NCBI GenBank assembly: GCA_032250735.1
Contig: JAVVEP010000001.1
Span: 1 to 64,000, forward strand
Reading direction: 5' to 3'
Origin: Gammaproteobacteria bacterium
GTDB taxonomy: Bacteria > Pseudomonadota > Gammaproteobacteria > SZUA-152
Length of the DNA stretch: 64,000 nt
A program made the translations under genes and the position numbers. Under the pieces are notes generated by a model that made no database searches, was not told the DNA's origin, and saw only the letters and a list, made by a program, of their open reading frames with translations. Below are positions 24,727 through 40,605 of this stretch, in pieces; position 1 is the first letter of the stretch, and each line of letters begins with the position of its first letter.

Positions 24727-24894
24727 CTAGGAGGCTGTCGGGTTTAGGTTGATTGAAGCGAGGGAGTGGGAGAGTGAGCCAAAATTTTTCCAATTTTGAG
24801 GCGCATAGTGGTTCTATGTAACGAAAAATCGGGGAAATTTTGGCCGCTCTCCCACTTCCGCAGCCAATTCATCCTAAATCCGACAGCCTCCTAG
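24727..24894. mobile_element. MITE-like palindromic element at the end of hemE
   Basis: The 168-base element has no coding capacity and is one long imperfect inverted repeat. The ends, CTAGGAGGCTGTCGG and CCGACAGCCTCCTAG, match perfectly, and similarity of the arms continues for about 80 bases, including GTGGGAGAG and GCCAAAATTT on the left. CTAG at both ends fits a four-base target duplication as in IS5-type elements, or may be part of the terminal repeat. Its right end provides the TAG stop of hemE. A lone related end lies at 46861-46879. Confidence 0.7.
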
Positions 24895-25958
24895 GCGTGG
24901 TACTGCCCGCTCAGCTCATGCACCGCGTGAATGAACGCGCTGACATTGTCCGGGTCGATGGTCGGGTGAATGCCGTGGCCCAGATTGAACACGTGGCCTT
25001 CGCCCCTGCCGTAGCTGGCCAGTACGTTGGCCACCTCTTCACGAATGCGGTCTGGTGTGGAATAGAGGATGCAGGGGTCCATATTGCCTTGCAGGGCGAT
25101 CTTGTCACCGGTGATGCGGCGGGCATCGCTGAGGTCGATGGTCCAGTCGACGCCGAGGCAGTCGGCGCCAGTGGCGGCCATCTTGTCCAGCCACTGTCCA
25201 CCACCCTTGGTGTAGAGGATCACGGGGACTTTGCGGCCGTCGTGTTCACGGGTCAGCCCGTCGACGATCTGCTGCATGTAGCGCAGTGAAAACTGCTGGA
25301 AGTCGCGCGGCGTCAGCACGCCACCCCAGGTGTCGAAAATCATCACGGCCTGCGCGCCGGCGGCGATCTGGCCATTGAGGTAGGAGGTGACCGACTGCGC
25401 CAGCTTGTCGAGCAGCTGGTGCATGAGGGCGGGCTCGCTGAACATCATGCCCTTGACCTTGCCGAATTCCTTGGTGCCACCACCTTCCACCATATAGGTG
25501 GCGAGCGTCCAGGGGCTGCCGGAAAAACCGATGAGTGGCACGCGGCCGTCCAGCTCCGTGCGAATCGTGCGCACGGCATTCATCACGTATTGCAGCTCGC
25601 CCTCGGGATCGGGGATGGGCAGGTTCCGCACATCGGCGGCGGTGCGTACCGGACGGTCAAACTGCGGGCCGTGGCCGGTGTTGAAGCTCAGACCCAGGCC
25701 CATGGCGTCGGGGATGGTGAGGATGTCGGAGAACAGGATGGCGGCATCCAGCGGGAAACGGTCCAGCGGCTGAATGGTCACCTCGCAGGCCAGTTCGGCA
25801 TTGCGGCACAGGTCCATAAAGCTGCCGGCCTTTTCACGCGTGGCGCGATACTCGGGGAGATAGCGGCCAGCCTGGCGCATCATCCACACGGGGGTGGCAT
25901 CCACGGGCTCGCGCAGCAAGGCGCGCAGGAAACGATCGTTTTTTAATTCAGCTGACAT
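24891..25958 (-). CDS. hemE: Uroporphyrinogen decarboxylase
   Basis: The 355-residue enzyme removes the four acetate carboxyls of uroporphyrinogen III to give coproporphyrinogen III in heme synthesis. Family signatures are [16 protein letters not shown] at residues 23-38 and [18 protein letters not shown] near residue 145. FDTWGG and the C-terminal NLGHGIHP complete it. It is the last gene of the gltB-gltD-hemE series, 148 bases after gltD. The last codon and TAG stop lie at the edge of the palindromic element at 24727-24894; the protein has normal length, so the insertion did little or no harm. Confidence 0.97.
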   Translation of the reverse strand: MSAELKNDRFLRALLREPVDATPVWMMRQAGRYLPEYRATREKAGSFMDLCRNAELACEVTIQPLDRFPLDAAILFSDILTIPDAMGLGLSFNTGHGPQFDRPVRTAADVRNLPIPDPEGELQYVMNAVRTIRTELDGRVPLIGFSGSPWTLATYMVEGGGTKEFGKVKGMMFSEPALMHQLLDKLAQSVTSYLNGQIAAGAQAVMIFDTWGGVLTPRDFQQFSLRYMQQIVDGLTREHDGRKVPVILYTKGGGQWLDKMAATGADCLGVDWTIDLSDARRITGDKIALQGNMDPCILYSTPDRIREEVANVLASYGRGEGHVFNLGHGIHPTIDPDNVSAFIHAVHELSGQYHA

Positions 25959-26106
25959 CTATACTTCCCCCTGAAAATGAATTGCGGGCCGGAGATCGGT
26001 TTTCTGTCCCCGCAAGCAAGCGTAATTTCTGACTAATTTTTGTTATGCAGATCCCAGACCCGACGGGTCGGACTGGATATCGTTAGAAAATCATCTGCCC
26101 GGAAAA

Positions 26107-32048
<5,942 letters not shown>

Positions 32049-32291
32049 GTTAGTCTCGTGCCTGTCGGCATTGGTGATAAGGCAGCATTCGGTTAATAAT
32101 CATTGGCTTGCCGACCTTTTTGGGGGGCGGGCAGGGCGCGGGGCGCGCCTGCGATAAAAGCCTTTCCCGGCGCAAATGGCCCAGCATTATAGCGGGGCGC
32201 CAGACTCGGTTCAATGCGGCGAAAAGTCAGTGTTATCGAGGCGTGCGGCCAGATCGGGTGTTAGCACGGTGTGGAGGGGGGTGGAGCGGGA

Positions 32292-33962
32292 TTACGGCGT
32301 CAGCCCGGTTCCGTTCAGCTCCTGTTGCAGCGGCCTCAGGCTGCGCACCCAGGGGTTCTGTAGACGCAGGCCTTTGGGCAGGCGGGCGCGGGCATCGATG
32401 GCCTGCTGTTTGTCGGTGAAAATGCCGTGGATCAGGCCGAACCAGGGCCGGTTGTTGCGGGTGGATTGATACACCGCCAGGGGCTCCCCGGGTGAGTGCC
32501 GTTGAATAAAGGCGCGCAGGGTCTTGATGTCGTTGCCGGCCACCAGTTGCAGGGTGTAGTGCCCGGGATCCTGCGCCTGTATCCAGTCGCTGCGCTGGCC
32601 GGGCAGGTCGGCGGGGATAAGGTTTGGTCGCGCGGTGGATGGGCCGACGGTTGCCGCGCCGGGGGCCGGAGGGGGCTCGGCGAGGGTGCTGGCGGCCATG
32701 CTGTCCAGCACCGGGGCTGCGCCCGGCACGGTGGGGGGCGGCGGTGCCGGGCTGGTGGTGACGCTGAGGGGGGGCGAGGGTGGCTCGGTCTCGGCTGCGT
32801 CGCCTTCCGGCGCAGGCGTGGCATCGGGTTCTTTTGCGCCGTAGATCTTTTCGACAATGGCGGTCGGCTGATCGGCATCCGGTTCCGCGGGTGCAGCAGG
32901 CGGGGCTGGTGCGAGGACCGGGTCGGTATCGATGTCCGCAGCGGTATCGGCAGTGATCGTGGTCGTCTGGTTGCGGGGCAGTGAGGCGGCGTCCGGCAGG
33001 CTGAGCGGTTGTTGGCGGGAGGCGGTTTGGGCGTCGTTGCTGTGTTCCAGCCAGGCATTGAATTCACCCTGAAAGATCAGTAACGCGCTAATTACGGTTA
33101 TGCCGATGAGGGTGGCCAGCGTCCGCGGCAGGTTGAGGCTTGCGAGACGGTGGCCGGCCGTGGCGGCGCTGGTGGTGGGAGCGGTCTCGACCAGTAGGTT
33201 GTGAGCCAGGCGGTTGATCTCTCCCGGCCAGCCGCGTGATTGGCGGTGAATTTTTCGTAGCGCCACATCGGTGAAGGGCTTGCTGTCGGCGAAGTGGGCC
33301 GCGGACAGGCGGTGCAGGATGTAGTGGGTGGTCTGTTCGCTATCGAAGGCGGGGAGTTCGATCTTGTGATGCACGATAGCGCTATGGGGTTCCAGTAGCG
33401 GATCGGTCAGGTTCTCATCGAGTTTGTCGGTGCCAAACAGCACAATCCTCAGCAGCGGTTTATTGTCCCTGCTGGTGAGGCCGGCGAGCGCCAACACACA
33501 TTTGAGCGCGGTGACGGGCAGTCGCTCGGCGTCATCGATGAGCATGACGGCCTGGCGGGCGCTGTGTTGCAGTGAGTCGAAGTGATGTTCGAGATGTTCA
33601 AGCAGTTCGGCATGGGTGGCGCCATGAAACTGCAGTCCCATCTGATGAAACAGCTGTTGCACGAGTTTGCGTTCATCAAGGCCGTTTTTTGCCTCAATGC
33701 GCGCGACCTTCCAGGTGTCCAGCGCGTGTAGCTGGAACTGCTGCAGGAGTGTGGTCTTGCCGCTGCCCTCGGGGCCGCTGACCAGCATGAGTTCGTTGCC
33801 GTACTGGGTAAGGTGAAGCAGGATGTCGAGTTTCTGCTGGCGCGTGGGTTCGGCGTAAAAGAGGTCGTCTTCAATGCCATCGCCAAAGGGTTCGCGGCTC
33901 ATGCCGTAGGCGATAACATAGGAATGCGGTGATGTGCTGAGGTGTTCGTTCATGCTGCTCAT
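32292..33962 (-). CDS. DamX-like protein: AAA ATPase with SPOR domain
   Basis: The 556-residue protein has an N-terminal AAA domain of the ExeA-like type: SGPEGSGKTTLLQQF is Walker A at about residue 63 and VMLIDDAERLP is Walker B. One transmembrane helix lies near residue 285 (LATLIGITVISALLIF). Then comes a Pro/Ala-rich linker of about 150 residues, and a C-terminal SPOR domain (about residues 465-545; YTLQLVAGNDIKTLRAFI) that binds denuded peptidoglycan at the septum. The same position between aroB and gltB is held by DamX-type genes in Pseudomonas. A cell-division role is inferred. Its start is five bases after the WGR gene. Confidence 0.85.
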   Translation of the reverse strand: MSSMNEHLSTSPHSYVIAYGMSREPFGDGIEDDLFYAEPTRQQKLDILLHLTQYGNELMLVSGPEGSGKTTLLQQFQLHALDTWKVARIEAKNGLDERKLVQQLFHQMGLQFHGATHAELLEHLEHHFDSLQHSARQAVMLIDDAERLPVTALKCVLALAGLTSRDNKPLLRIVLFGTDKLDENLTDPLLEPHSAIVHHKIELPAFDSEQTTHYILHRLSAAHFADSKPFTDVALRKIHRQSRGWPGEINRLAHNLLVETAPTTSAATAGHRLASLNLPRTLATLIGITVISALLIFQGEFNAWLEHSNDAQTASRQQPLSLPDAASLPRNQTTTITADTAADIDTDPVLAPAPPAAPAEPDADQPTAIVEKIYGAKEPDATPAPEGDAAETEPPSPPLSVTTSPAPPPPTVPGAAPVLDSMAASTLAEPPPAPGAATVGPSTARPNLIPADLPGQRSDWIQAQDPGHYTLQLVAGNDIKTLRAFIQRHSPGEPLAVYQSTRNNRPWFGLIHGIFTDKQQAIDARARLPKGLRLQNPWVRSLRPLQQELNGTGLTP

Positions 33963-33967
33963 GCTGG

Positions 33968-34222
33968 TTAAGAGGGCCTCTGTTCGCCGGTGGCAAAAAC
34001 AATACGGTAGCCGCGTTTGATTTGCGCGTCACGTGCCTTGATGAGCGCGTCCATTGCCTGCTCGTGGTCATTAAAATGTAGCCGGGTGACCTTGCCGGAG
34101 ACGCCCTGTTGTCCGGACTCCTTTACCAGGGTCCAGCCATTGATAAGATCCTCCTGCAAAAACAGGTGATAGTAGCGTGGGTAGGTGTCCGCCGTGGGGG
34201 GTGTCTGTAGGTAGAGGCGCAT
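33968..34222 (-). CDS. WGR domain protein
   Basis: The 84-residue protein is little more than one WGR domain: YYHLFLQEDLINGWTLVKESG followed by FNDHEQAMDALIKARDAQIKRGY. WGR domains occur in PARP enzymes and in bacterial DNA-related proteins and can bind nucleic acids. It lies between dgt (27 bases upstream) and the DamX-like gene (5 bases downstream) on one strand, so it is part of the operon. No biochemical role is known for such single-domain members. Confidence 0.83.
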   Translation of the reverse strand: MRLYLQTPPTADTYPRYYHLFLQEDLINGWTLVKESGQQGVSGKVTRLHFNDHEQAMDALIKARDAQIKRGYRIVFATGEQRPS

Positions 34223-34249
34223 GGGCCGGATTGTGCGTGGTGCCCGGTT

Positions 34250-35437
34250 TCAGGTCAATTCAGTGGCATTAAAAATGCGTTCGTATTCGCGAATGGCGTA
34301 GCGATCGGTCATCCCGGCAATGTAGTCCGCAATGCCGCGCGCACGGCCGGCATGCTGGTCCCGGTTTTCGAGGGTCTTCACGCGTTGTTGCTGTTCGGGC
34401 GGCAACAGCAAGGGGTCGTTGATGAAGGCATCGAATAACGAGCGGATGATGCTGGCGGCCTTGGCGGTCATCCGGTGAACGCGATAGTGGCGATACAGGT
34501 TGTGATGCAGGAATTGCTTGAGCTCAAGATTCATCGCTGTCATTTCATCGCTGAAGCCGACCAGTGGCTGTGAATGCCGGGTGATGTCTTCGCGCGTTTG
34601 CGGCTGGTGGTCGTGCAGGCGTTGGGCGCTGCTGGTGAGGAAATCCGATACCTGTCGGTTGATCATGCGGCGAATGATTTCATGCACGGCGCGTTTGTCG
34701 ACGATGCCGGGATATTTCTGCTTCACCGCCGCATGCTGCTCGGCAAACAGTTGGACCTCACAGAGGCCGTCAATGGTAATCAGTCCGGCGCGGAGGCCGT
34801 CATCGACGTCATGATTGTTGTAGGCGATCTGGTCGGCAATGTTGGTGATCTGGGCCTCAAGCCCGGGCTGATGTCGGTCCAGGAAGCGCTGGCCCAGTTC
34901 GCCAAGCCGCCGGGCGTTGCTGGCCGAACAGTGTTTCAAGATACCTTCACGGGTCTCAAAGGTGAGGTTGAGGCCATTGAAATCGGCGTATTTTTCTTCA
35001 AGCTCATCGATGATGCGTAGCGACTGCAGATTGTGTTCAAAGCCGCCGTAGTCGCGCATGCAGTCATTAAGCACATCCTGTCCGGCATGGCCAAACGGGG
35101 TGTGGCCGAGATCATGGGCCAGGGCGATGGTTTCGGTGAGGACCTCGTTGAGCTTCAGCACGCGGGCGATGGAGCGGCTGATCTGCGCAACCTCGATGGA
35201 GTGGGTGAGCCGGGTGCGGAACATGTCGCCTTCGTGATTAACGAACACCTGGGTCTTGTATTCGAGGCGGCGGAAGGCGCCGGAGTGCACGATGCGATCC
35301 CGGTCGCGCTGAAATTCGCTGCGCGTATTGGGTGGCGGTTCAGGGAATTGCCGACCGCGTGAATGACATTCGCGGGTGGCGTAGGGGGCGAGCCCGTCCG
35401 CGGATAGCGGAGTGGGGGGTATGGTATCAGCGCTCAC
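34250..35437 (-). CDS. dgt: Deoxyguanosinetriphosphate triphosphohydrolase-like protein
   Basis: The 395-residue HD-domain enzyme splits dNTPs, usually dGTP, into the deoxynucleoside and triphosphate. [20 protein letters not shown] and [17 protein letters not shown] carry the first HD histidine. The HD pair is [16 protein letters not shown], and [16 protein letters not shown] gives the last metal ligand. At this length it belongs to the shorter dgt subfamily. The start GTG overlaps the aroB stop by four bases (GTGA), so the two are translationally coupled. Confidence 0.92.
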   Translation of the reverse strand: MSADTIPPTPLSADGLAPYATRECHSRGRQFPEPPPNTRSEFQRDRDRIVHSGAFRRLEYKTQVFVNHEGDMFRTRLTHSIEVAQISRSIARVLKLNEVLTETIALAHDLGHTPFGHAGQDVLNDCMRDYGGFEHNLQSLRIIDELEEKYADFNGLNLTFETREGILKHCSASNARRLGELGQRFLDRHQPGLEAQITNIADQIAYNNHDVDDGLRAGLITIDGLCEVQLFAEQHAAVKQKYPGIVDKRAVHEIIRRMINRQVSDFLTSSAQRLHDHQPQTREDITRHSQPLVGFSDEMTAMNLELKQFLHHNLYRHYRVHRMTAKAASIIRSLFDAFINDPLLLPPEQQQRVKTLENRDQHAGRARGIADYIAGMTDRYAIREYERIFNATELT

Positions 35438-36534
35438 GAGTCATCACGGTTGGCTGCCTGGTGAAAGGCATCAAGGGTCTCGCGCAGGGCTTGGGGGTCG
35501 TAGTCGGCGCTGACATAGCCGGCACCGATGGCGGATAAAAGCACCAGGCGGATGACGCCGGACTGCACCTTTTTGTCCACAGCCATCAGCTGCATGAAAC
35601 GCTCGGCATCCATTTGCGCGGGGATCCTGGTCGGCAGTCTGGCGGCCGCGATCAATGCCTGTGTGCGTTGCAACTCCTCAGCCGACAACCCGCCCAGGCG
35701 GTGCGAGAGGTCGGCGGCCATCAGCATGCCGGTGCCGACGGCCTCGCCATGCAGCCAGGCACCATAGCCCATGCCGGCCTCGATGGCATGACCGAAGGTG
35801 TGTCCCAGGTTGAGCAGGGCGCGCGGCCCGGCCTCCTTTTCATCCGCGGCGACCACCGTCGCCTTGTTCTGGCAGGAGCGTTCGATGGCATAGGCCAGTG
35901 TTTCGGGGTCGCGGGCCAACAGGGCGGCAATGTTCGACTCCAGCCACGTAAACAGCTCGGCGTCGGAGATCAGCCCGTATTTAATCACCTCGGCAAGCCC
36001 GGCGGAGAGTTGCCGGTCGTCAAGCGTGGTGAGGGTGTTGATGTCGATGATGACGCATTCTGGCTGGTGGAAGGCGCCGATCATGTTTTTGCCCAGCGGG
36101 TGATTGACGCCGGTTTTTCCACCCACCGAGGAATCCACCTGCGCCAGCAGGGTGGTGGGTATCTGGATAAAGTTGACCCCACGCTGATAGCAGGCCGCGG
36201 CGAAGCCGGTGATGTCGCCCACCACGCCGCCACCCAGGGCGATAAGGGTGCACTGGCGATCGAAGCGATGGCTGAGCAGGGCGTCGAAGATGAGGTTGGT
36301 GGTCTCCAGGGTTTTGTATTGTTCTCCATCGGGGAGGATGACGGATTCGCAGTGGTAATCCTTGAGCGCGCCGAGGGTCTGTTGGAGATACAGCGGGGCA
36401 ACGGTTTCGTTGCTGACGATTAACACCTGTTTACCGCGTATGTGCGGCGTCAACAGATAATCCTGGCCAAGCAGGTTCTGGCCAATGTGAATGGGATAAT
36501 TGCGCAGCTTGAGATTGACGGTCAGGGTTTTCAT
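35434..36534 (-). CDS. aroB: 3-dehydroquinate synthase
   Basis: The 366-residue enzyme converts DAHP to 3-dehydroquinate, step two of the shikimate pathway. The NAD-binding motif is [13 protein letters not shown] near residue 100 and the metal-binding region has the usual [11 protein letters not shown] and [11 protein letters not shown]. The frame is open to 36576, but ATG 36534 gives MKTLTVNL, the normal start. It is 62 bases after aroK and overlaps dgt. Confidence 0.96.
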   Translation of the reverse strand: MKTLTVNLKLRNYPIHIGQNLLGQDYLLTPHIRGKQVLIVSNETVAPLYLQQTLGALKDYHCESVILPDGEQYKTLETTNLIFDALLSHRFDRQCTLIALGGGVVGDITGFAAACYQRGVNFIQIPTTLLAQVDSSVGGKTGVNHPLGKNMIGAFHQPECVIIDINTLTTLDDRQLSAGLAEVIKYGLISDAELFTWLESNIAALLARDPETLAYAIERSCQNKATVVAADEKEAGPRALLNLGHTFGHAIEAGMGYGAWLHGEAVGTGMLMAADLSHRLGGLSAEELQRTQALIAAARLPTRIPAQMDAERFMQLMAVDKKVQSGVIRLVLLSAIGAGYVSADYDPQALRETLDAFHQAANRDDS

Positions 36535-36596
36535 ATTTTTATCGGTTGTCTGTGTGTGCGTTCCGGTCGTCGCCAAGGGGGCTTGGTGCCCGCCGT

Positions 36597-37115
36597 TTAT
36601 AATCCACGCTCGGCGACCAGGGCCAGTATTTTGTTGACCACGCTGCGCGCCGGGCCGGCATCGGTTTCGATAATCACATCGGCAACCTCCCGGTAGAGAG
36701 GGTCGCGGATGCGGAGGATTTCTTCCAGCGCTTTGCGGGGGTCTGCGGTCTTCAGCAGCGGGCGATTTTTGTCTTTCGTGGTGCGATTGAAGAGGTGGTC
36801 AAGGGGGGCGCTGAGATAGATGACAAAACCCTGGCGGGTGATCTGATCACGATTTTCAGGATCGAGAATGGCGCCGCCGCCGGTTGCCAGAACAATGTCC
36901 TGTTTGCTGGTCAGTTCGGCAATGACCGATTTCTCCCGCCGCCGAAACCCATCTTCTCCTTCCATCTCAAAGATCAGCGGTATGTTCACACCGGTGCGCT
37001 CCTCGATGACACGATCGCTGTCGTAAAAGGCTCTCCCCAGCTGGCGGGCGAGTTGTTTGCCAATGGTGGTCTTGCCTGCGCCCATCGGGCCAACAAAGAT
37101 GATGTTTTGTGCCAT
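36597..37115 (-). CDS. aroK: Shikimate kinase
   Basis: The 172-residue kinase phosphorylates shikimate at O3. Walker A is [15 protein letters not shown] at residues 9-23; [11 protein letters not shown] binds shikimate; GGGAILDP is the Walker B region, and NRPLLKT is the lid. It opens the aroK-aroB-dgt-WGR-damX series and is separated from pilQ by a strong hairpin at 37291-37329, so it has its own promoter, most likely within 37116-37290. Confidence 0.96.
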   Translation of the reverse strand: MAQNIIFVGPMGAGKTTIGKQLARQLGRAFYDSDRVIEERTGVNIPLIFEMEGEDGFRRREKSVIAELTSKQDIVLATGGGAILDPENRDQITRQGFVIYLSAPLDHLFNRTTKDKNRPLLKTADPRKALEEILRIRDPLYREVADVIIETDAGPARSVVNKILALVAERGL

Positions 37116-37290
37116 TCTGCCTCGGAAGATCGGTTTGCAGGGATTATATCGGGTTTGGTGCGGGGATGACTAATGCTGTGTCGATCGGCGCAGGTTGTGT
37201 CATCAGCGGGTGTGAGTAAGGTGGGAAAATCCGGTCAATGGATGTTGGTGAGGAACTAGATGAAAGATAGCAAGAGGAATAATAGGAGGA

Positions 37291-37329
37291 ATAAATAGAA
37301 ACGGCACCTGAGGCGCCGTTTCTATTTAT
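37291..37329 (-). terminator. Terminator after pilQ
   Basis: ATAAATAGAAACGGC and GCCGTTTCTATTTAT are perfectly complementary over 15 bases with a nine-base loop. The hairpin lies 24 bases downstream of the pilQ stop. The arm is T-rich at its 3' end on the minus strand, in place of a separate U-run. It separates the pilus operon from aroK. Confidence 0.75.
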
Positions 37330-37352
37330 GGACGTGTTGGCAGTTGCTGTGG

Positions 37353-39944
37353 TTACTTGTTGCCGAGTTCCTGTTTGAGGATTTTGGGTGTCACAAAAAT
37401 CAGCAGCTCGCTCTTCTTGCTGAGTTCCCGGGTCGTCCGGAACAGGACGCCAATGAAGGGCAGATCGCCAAGGAAGGGGACGCGGTCACTCTCGTTGCGT
37501 GTTTCCTGCTCATAGACGCCACCCAGTACCACGGTTTCACCATTATTCATCAATACCTGGGTCTCGATCTCCTTGGTGTCAATGCTGGGGATAACGGATC
37601 CGTTTTCGCCTGAGAATCGCTCACCGATACTGTCCTTGTTGATCTTGAGATCAAGTATGATGCGGTCGTCGGGGGTGATCTGTGGTGTCACGCGCAAGGC
37701 CAGTACCGCCTCCTTGAAGGAGATGGTTGTTGCGCCACTGGAAGAGGCCTCCAGGTATGGGATCTCTGTGCCCTGTTGAATGAGGGCCTCTTTCTGGTTG
37801 GCGGTGATGACGCGGGGGTTTGAAACCACTTCACCGCGGGCCTCAAGTTGCAGGGCAGATAGCTCCAGATCGAGCAAGGTATTGGCGCCCAGAATGGAAA
37901 GGGCTATACGACCTGCATTGGGGGCTGCAACCGGCATGTTCACGTTCATACGTTGAGGTATGCCGCCCGCACCTGTGGGGATGCTGATAGGGTAGGGGCT
38001 AGCGCCACTGGTGTCGGCCAGGTTATCCAACGCTGAACCGGCCATGGCATCGGTGGCGTTGATGGTGCCGGAGCCAAAGATCAGGTCGCTGTTTCTGTCA
38101 TTGATGGAGGTAACACCGAAGCGAACACCAAGGTCCTTGGCGAAATCGTCATCGGCGATCACGATGCGTGACTCGATCATGACCTGGCGGACAGGGATGT
38201 CCAGGGTCTTGATCAGCTCGCGGGCGGCATCCAGCCGGTCCGCCGTATCGGATACCAGCAGGATATTGGTGCGTTCGTCGACGGTGGAATGACCGCGTTC
38301 GGAAATGATGCCGCCCTTTGATGAGAGTATTGTTGCGATTTCCGAGGCCTTGGCAAAGTTGATCTGTATCAGCTGGGTCTTGATGGGGGCCAGTTCTTCG
38401 ATCTGTTTGTTCGCCTCAAGCTCCAGTTTTTCCTGCGCGGCGATCTCTTCTGCCGGCGCAACCATGATGACATTGCCGGCCTTGCGCATCGCCAGGCCCT
38501 TGGTTTTCAGAATCAGATCAAGCGCCTGATCCCAGGGGACATTTTTCAGGCGGAGTGTCAGGTTGCCCTGTACCGAGTCGCTGGTCACCATGTTCAGGCT
38601 GGTGAAGTCCGCGATGAGCTGCAGGACGGCGCGCACCTCGATATCCTGAAAGTTCAGTGACAGGCGCTCTCCGGTATAACCAAACTGGTCTTTCTTGGCG
38701 GCTGCGGTCTTTTCCTTTGGAATCTCTTTCACCTCGATGGTGTAGCTGTTACCGGCATGGTAGGCCAGGTATTCGTAGTCGCCGCTGGGGGTGATGGCCA
38801 GGCGGGTGCGGTCGCCGGATTGCGTGGTGTCGATAAATTGTACCGGCGTGGCAAAATCGGTGACATCCAGGCGCTGTTGCAGGGTGCTGGGCAGTTCGGT
38901 GTCGCCGAATTCGACAAAAATCTGATGACCCGATTCGCCGGTGCTGATCGGCGTGTCGCCATCGGACAGACCAATGATGATCTTGCCCTCGCCGTCTTTG
39001 CCGCGGCGGAAGTCAATGCTGTTGATGCGATGTAGGGCGGAGGAGCCAGCCACCGCTGCTGCTGCGCCCGCGGTTGCGCTGGCGGCCGGTGTTGCCTGCG
39101 CCGTGCGACTGCCGGCAAGGGTGATAATGACATTGTTGCCTGAGACTTCACTCTCGAAGGGGATCAGCTGCACCAGGTTCAAGATGATACGGGTACGGTC
39201 CCCGGCCTCTACGGCGGTCACGCTCTTGGCGAAGCCGATGCCGATATTTTTGCTCTTCCAGTCCAGGATGCTGCCGGTGTTGGGGAAGTCCAGCACGATG
39301 CGTGCGGGATTGTCGATGGTGAAATTGCCGGGGTTGGTGGCAGGGCCAGAGAAGTTGAGACGGACCTGTACGCTGTCGCCGGGCAGGGAGGTGAAGGTGA
39401 TGTCCTTCAGTTTCTTGGTGCTGCCATTGCTCTCGGCCTTCTTGATGGGCGTCGCGGTGTCGGTGAATTCGGCAGCGGGCGCCGCGACGGTTTCAGCCGG
39501 GGGGGCTGGGACGGCTGCGGTCTCGGCGGCCGGTGCTGAGGCCTCATCGCCAATCTTCAGAAAGATGTTTTTGCCTTCGGTGCGAAGTTCATAGCTAACC
39601 AGTTTGTCGAGGTTGACGCTGACACGGGTGCGACCCTTTTCCTGTACGGCCTTGACGGTCTGGGCGACGCCGACATCGACGGGCAGCGGCAGGCTCCAGG
39701 GCAGGTTGTTATTCACGCCAGCCAGATCGAGCGAGATGCGTGCGGGGCTTTTTGAGGTGAAGTCAGTAGGCTGTGGGGCGTCGCCGGACAGGGCCATGCG
39801 AATCTCCACCGTATTGTCCGGAAGCTTTTTAAAGTCGATGAAATCCAGGGAAAGCTCCGGCGCATCGGCTGCAAATGCGGATGTGAGCGCAAGCATGCCG
39901 TAAAACAGGATAAGGCTCAGGCAGCGTAATTTTGGTTTCATCAT
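37353..39944 (-). CDS. pilQ: Type IV pilus secretin PilQ
   Basis: The 863-residue outer-membrane secretin forms the pore for the pilus. After a signal peptide (ALTSAFAADA) there are three AMIN-type domains at about residues 30-125, 175-275 and 310-410, which bind peptidoglycan. Next come the secretin-associated N domains (LSLNFQDIEVRAVLQLIADF) and the secretin core ending with VTPQITPDDRIILDLKIN and GGVYEQETRNESDRVPFLGDLP. It is longer than most PilQ (about 700 residues) because of the third AMIN domain and Ala-rich linkers. The start is probably ATG 39944; ATG 39965 is in the same frame. Last gene of pilMNOPQ. Confidence 0.95.
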   Translation of the reverse strand: MMKPKLRCLSLILFYGMLALTSAFAADAPELSLDFIDFKKLPDNTVEIRMALSGDAPQPTDFTSKSPARISLDLAGVNNNLPWSLPLPVDVGVAQTVKAVQEKGRTRVSVNLDKLVSYELRTEGKNIFLKIGDEASAPAAETAAVPAPPAETVAAPAAEFTDTATPIKKAESNGSTKKLKDITFTSLPGDSVQVRLNFSGPATNPGNFTIDNPARIVLDFPNTGSILDWKSKNIGIGFAKSVTAVEAGDRTRIILNLVQLIPFESEVSGNNVIITLAGSRTAQATPAASATAGAAAAVAGSSALHRINSIDFRRGKDGEGKIIIGLSDGDTPISTGESGHQIFVEFGDTELPSTLQQRLDVTDFATPVQFIDTTQSGDRTRLAITPSGDYEYLAYHAGNSYTIEVKEIPKEKTAAAKKDQFGYTGERLSLNFQDIEVRAVLQLIADFTSLNMVTSDSVQGNLTLRLKNVPWDQALDLILKTKGLAMRKAGNVIMVAPAEEIAAQEKLELEANKQIEELAPIKTQLIQINFAKASEIATILSSKGGIISERGHSTVDERTNILLVSDTADRLDAARELIKTLDIPVRQVMIESRIVIADDDFAKDLGVRFGVTSINDRNSDLIFGSGTINATDAMAGSALDNLADTSGASPYPISIPTGAGGIPQRMNVNMPVAAPNAGRIALSILGANTLLDLELSALQLEARGEVVSNPRVITANQKEALIQQGTEIPYLEASSSGATTISFKEAVLALRVTPQITPDDRIILDLKINKDSIGERFSGENGSVIPSIDTKEIETQVLMNNGETVVLGGVYEQETRNESDRVPFLGDLPFIGVLFRTTRELSKKSELLIFVTPKILKQELGNK

Positions 39945-40020
39945 TTTATTCTCACGTGCGCGCATAGTATTTGATCCAAATAATCGAGTGAAAAAGCCCA
40001 TTACAAAGTCCTCGCTGGCA

Positions 40021-40605
40021 TCATTCGCTTGCAACCAGGGTTGATGTGCGTTCAATCCATCCCCCCAGGCCGTCTGGAACGATTTCCCTTAATTCAATCT
40101 CTGTTTCGGTAATTTTTGTGATGCGGCCATTATTTTTGCCGAGGTGCTTGCCGATGGTGGTGCGGTATAGGGTGCCATCGCTTGAGCGAATAAGCGCCCA
40201 TAATTGACCATTTTTTTCCAGGCTACCCATCATTTTCAGGCTGCCCAGTGCGTACTGTTCCAGTACGTCCCTGGCCCTGCTCATATCGGGTCGCAAGCCA
40301 TTGTTTGATTCCATGGCCTGGATTTCGACCGTGGGCTCGAAGGGATTCCTGGTGGTGCTGTCGTTGTAGGTAAAAACCTCAAACTCCTGTGGTTTGGGGA
40401 GTGGTGGTATGCGGCTCTTCTGCCGCGACTTCACATCGGCAATATATTCCTGCAGCTCCACCGTGGCCTCATCGCTGCAGGCAGACAGCCCGACAATAAT
40501 ACAGGCCGCGAGGATGCAGCGCGCGATGGTGCTGCGCCTGATCTGCAGGCGGATCCTGGACTTGCCCTCAAGGCCATCGTTTCGGAGGCTATTGGCCGTA
40601 ACCAT
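40021..40605 (-). CDS. pilP: Type IV pilus lipoprotein PilP
   Basis: The 194-residue lipoprotein has a lipobox LSAC at about residue 43 after an unusually long basic N-terminus, then a coiled linker, and a beta-sandwich domain (residues 90-190; LGSLKMMGSLEKNGQLWALI, VGDGLGGW-like loop) that contacts PilQ and PilN/O. The start ATG overlaps the pilO stop by one base (TAATG), supporting the long N-terminus and tight coupling. Confidence 0.95.
   Translation of the reverse strand: MVTANSLRNDGLEGKSRIRLQIRRSTIARCILAACIIVGLSACSDEATVELQEYIADVKSRQKSRIPPLPKPQEFEVFTYNDSTTRNPFEPTVEIQAMESNNGLRPDMSRARDVLEQYALGSLKMMGSLEKNGQLWALIRSSDGTLYRTTIGKHLGKNNGRITKITETEIELREIVPDGLGGWIERTSTLVASE

Noticed and set aside
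24727-24894. Paired repeats at hemE as a CRISPR-like or tRNA-like structure
   Set aside because: There are only two arms, inverted and not direct, with no spacers and no cloverleaf; a MITE-like palindrome explains it.
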